A DNA stretch of 64,000 nucleotides, taken from Alphaproteobacteria bacterium (GTDB taxonomy: Bacteria > Pseudomonadota > Alphaproteobacteria > Rickettsiales > SXRF01). The DNA lies in NCBI GenBank assembly GCA_025362975.1, contig JANYES010000025.1:1-64000 (forward strand), given 5' to 3'. This document shows, piece after piece, positions 63,499-64,000 of this stretch. Made by a program: the position numbers and the translations under genes. The first letter of the stretch is position 1. Each line of letters starts with the position of its first letter. The notes below the pieces were generated by a model. It ran no database searches and was not told the origin of the DNA. It saw only the letters and a list, made by a program, of their open reading frames with translations.

Positions 63499-64000
63499 AT
63501 GTGTGGGATTGCGGGTGTAGTAAACGGTCAGGGCGTGCAGAATCAGCATGTCAGAACCATGATCGACCAGATTCAGTATCGCGGGCGCGACGAGCAAGGC
63601 GTGGAAACGCTGGGCCGCGCCGTGGTAGGCCATGCGCGCCTCGCGGTAGTTGACCCGGAAAACGGCATGCAGCCGATGTCCAACACCGACAAGACGGTAT
63701 GGGTGACGTTCAACGGCGAGATTTATAACTACGTTGAGCTGCGCGAAGAATTGAAAGCCAAGGGCTACGTGTTCAAATCGCGCTGCGATACGGAAGTGCT
63801 CGTGCATCTGTGGCGCGAAGAAGGCGAAAAAATGCTCGACCGGTTGATCGGCATGTTCGCATTTTTCATCTGGGATACGAAAAACGACCGCGGCATGCTG
63901 GCGCGCGACCGTCAGGGCATCAAGCCCTGCTTCATCGCCGATTATCAGGGCGGAATTGCGTTTGCGAGCGAAATGAAAGCGATTTTGAGTCTGCCGAACA
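63499..64000 (+). CDS. asnB: Asparagine synthase (glutamine-hydrolysing), N-terminal part
   Basis: Starts MCGIAGVV with the N-terminal nucleophile Cys2 of the class II glutamine amidotransferase, followed by YRGRDEQG, NGEIYNY and DTEVLVHLW, and ARDRQGIKP before the window ends. AAGGAGAG lies before the ATG. The synthetase half is outside. The P-x-D-E position after YRG is RDEQ, slightly unlike the common HRGPD; still within family variation. Could be a housekeeping asnB or one attached to a glycan cluster. Confidence 0.93.
   Translation, partial: MCGIAGVVNGQGVQNQHVRTMIDQIQYRGRDEQGVETLGRAVVGHARLAVVDPENGMQPMSNTDKTVWVTFNGEIYNYVELREELKAKGYVFKSRCDTEVLVHLWREEGEKMLDRLIGMFAFFIWDTKNDRGMLARDRQGIKPCFIADYQGGIAFASEMKAILSLPN

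Overview
The window is a chromosomal segment of an alphaproteobacterium. The 16S rRNA gene has alphaproteobacterial sequence features. The long dCTP deaminase, the DUF4169 protein, the AmgK/MurU pair and the two-subunit glycine decarboxylase P-protein all fit. Most genes use GC-rich codons. A 16S gene that stands alone, with its own terminator and no 23S/5S behind it, is a rearrangement best known from Rickettsiales and relatives, so a deep-branching lineage is suggested. I cannot place it to family.

Layout. 1-4452: 3' part of a giant protein with at least 106 consecutive prolines followed by tetrapeptide repeats. 4531-6939 (-): iscX-tsaE-amgK-murU (Fe-S assembly, tRNA t6A, peptidoglycan recycling). 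7.0-18.8 kb: mostly small or unknown genes, an ankyrin protein, a solute-binding protein, a short asparaginase-like protein, two paralogous PP2C-like proteins, a Sel1-repeat protein and dcd. 18.9-22.2 kb: orphan 16S (-) with promoter and terminator, then a lone tRNA-Ile (+). 9.7-23.8 kb also holds four broken reading frames (in-frame TAA, TGA and TAG, and one frameshift). 24-32 kb: small genes, an AGCS symporter with an FAD oxidoreductase, and putA. 33-40.6 kb: an unusual adenosine-deaminase-like protein with a SLOG-like C-terminus, paired small transporters around a 33-codon ORF, a nucleotide-sugar epimerase, a PleD-like diguanylate cyclase and mlaC. 40.9-56.2 kb (+): a dense, largely overlapping operon for leucine/isoleucine and acyl-CoA catabolism. 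56.2-60.4 kb (-): nucleotide-sugar genes resembling part of a legionaminic acid pathway. 60.6-64 kb (+): gcvPA-gcvPB and the start of asnB.

How it works together. The 41-56 kb operon encodes acyl-CoA activation, two acyl-CoA dehydrogenases, methylcrotonyl-CoA carboxylase (alpha subunit split into two genes), methylglutaconyl-CoA hydratase, HMG-CoA lyase, thiolase, a short-chain hydroxyacyl-CoA dehydrogenase and a thioesterase. With putA, gcvP and the amino-acid symporter this points to amino acids as carbon and energy source. The surface-sugar genes and the giant repeat protein point to an elaborate envelope.

Most unusual items: the polyproline/tetrapeptide-repeat protein, the ADA-SLOG-like protein with its coupled DUF2127 partner, the orphan 16S, the four interrupted genes, the dispersed palindromic repeat, and candidate leaderless promoters.
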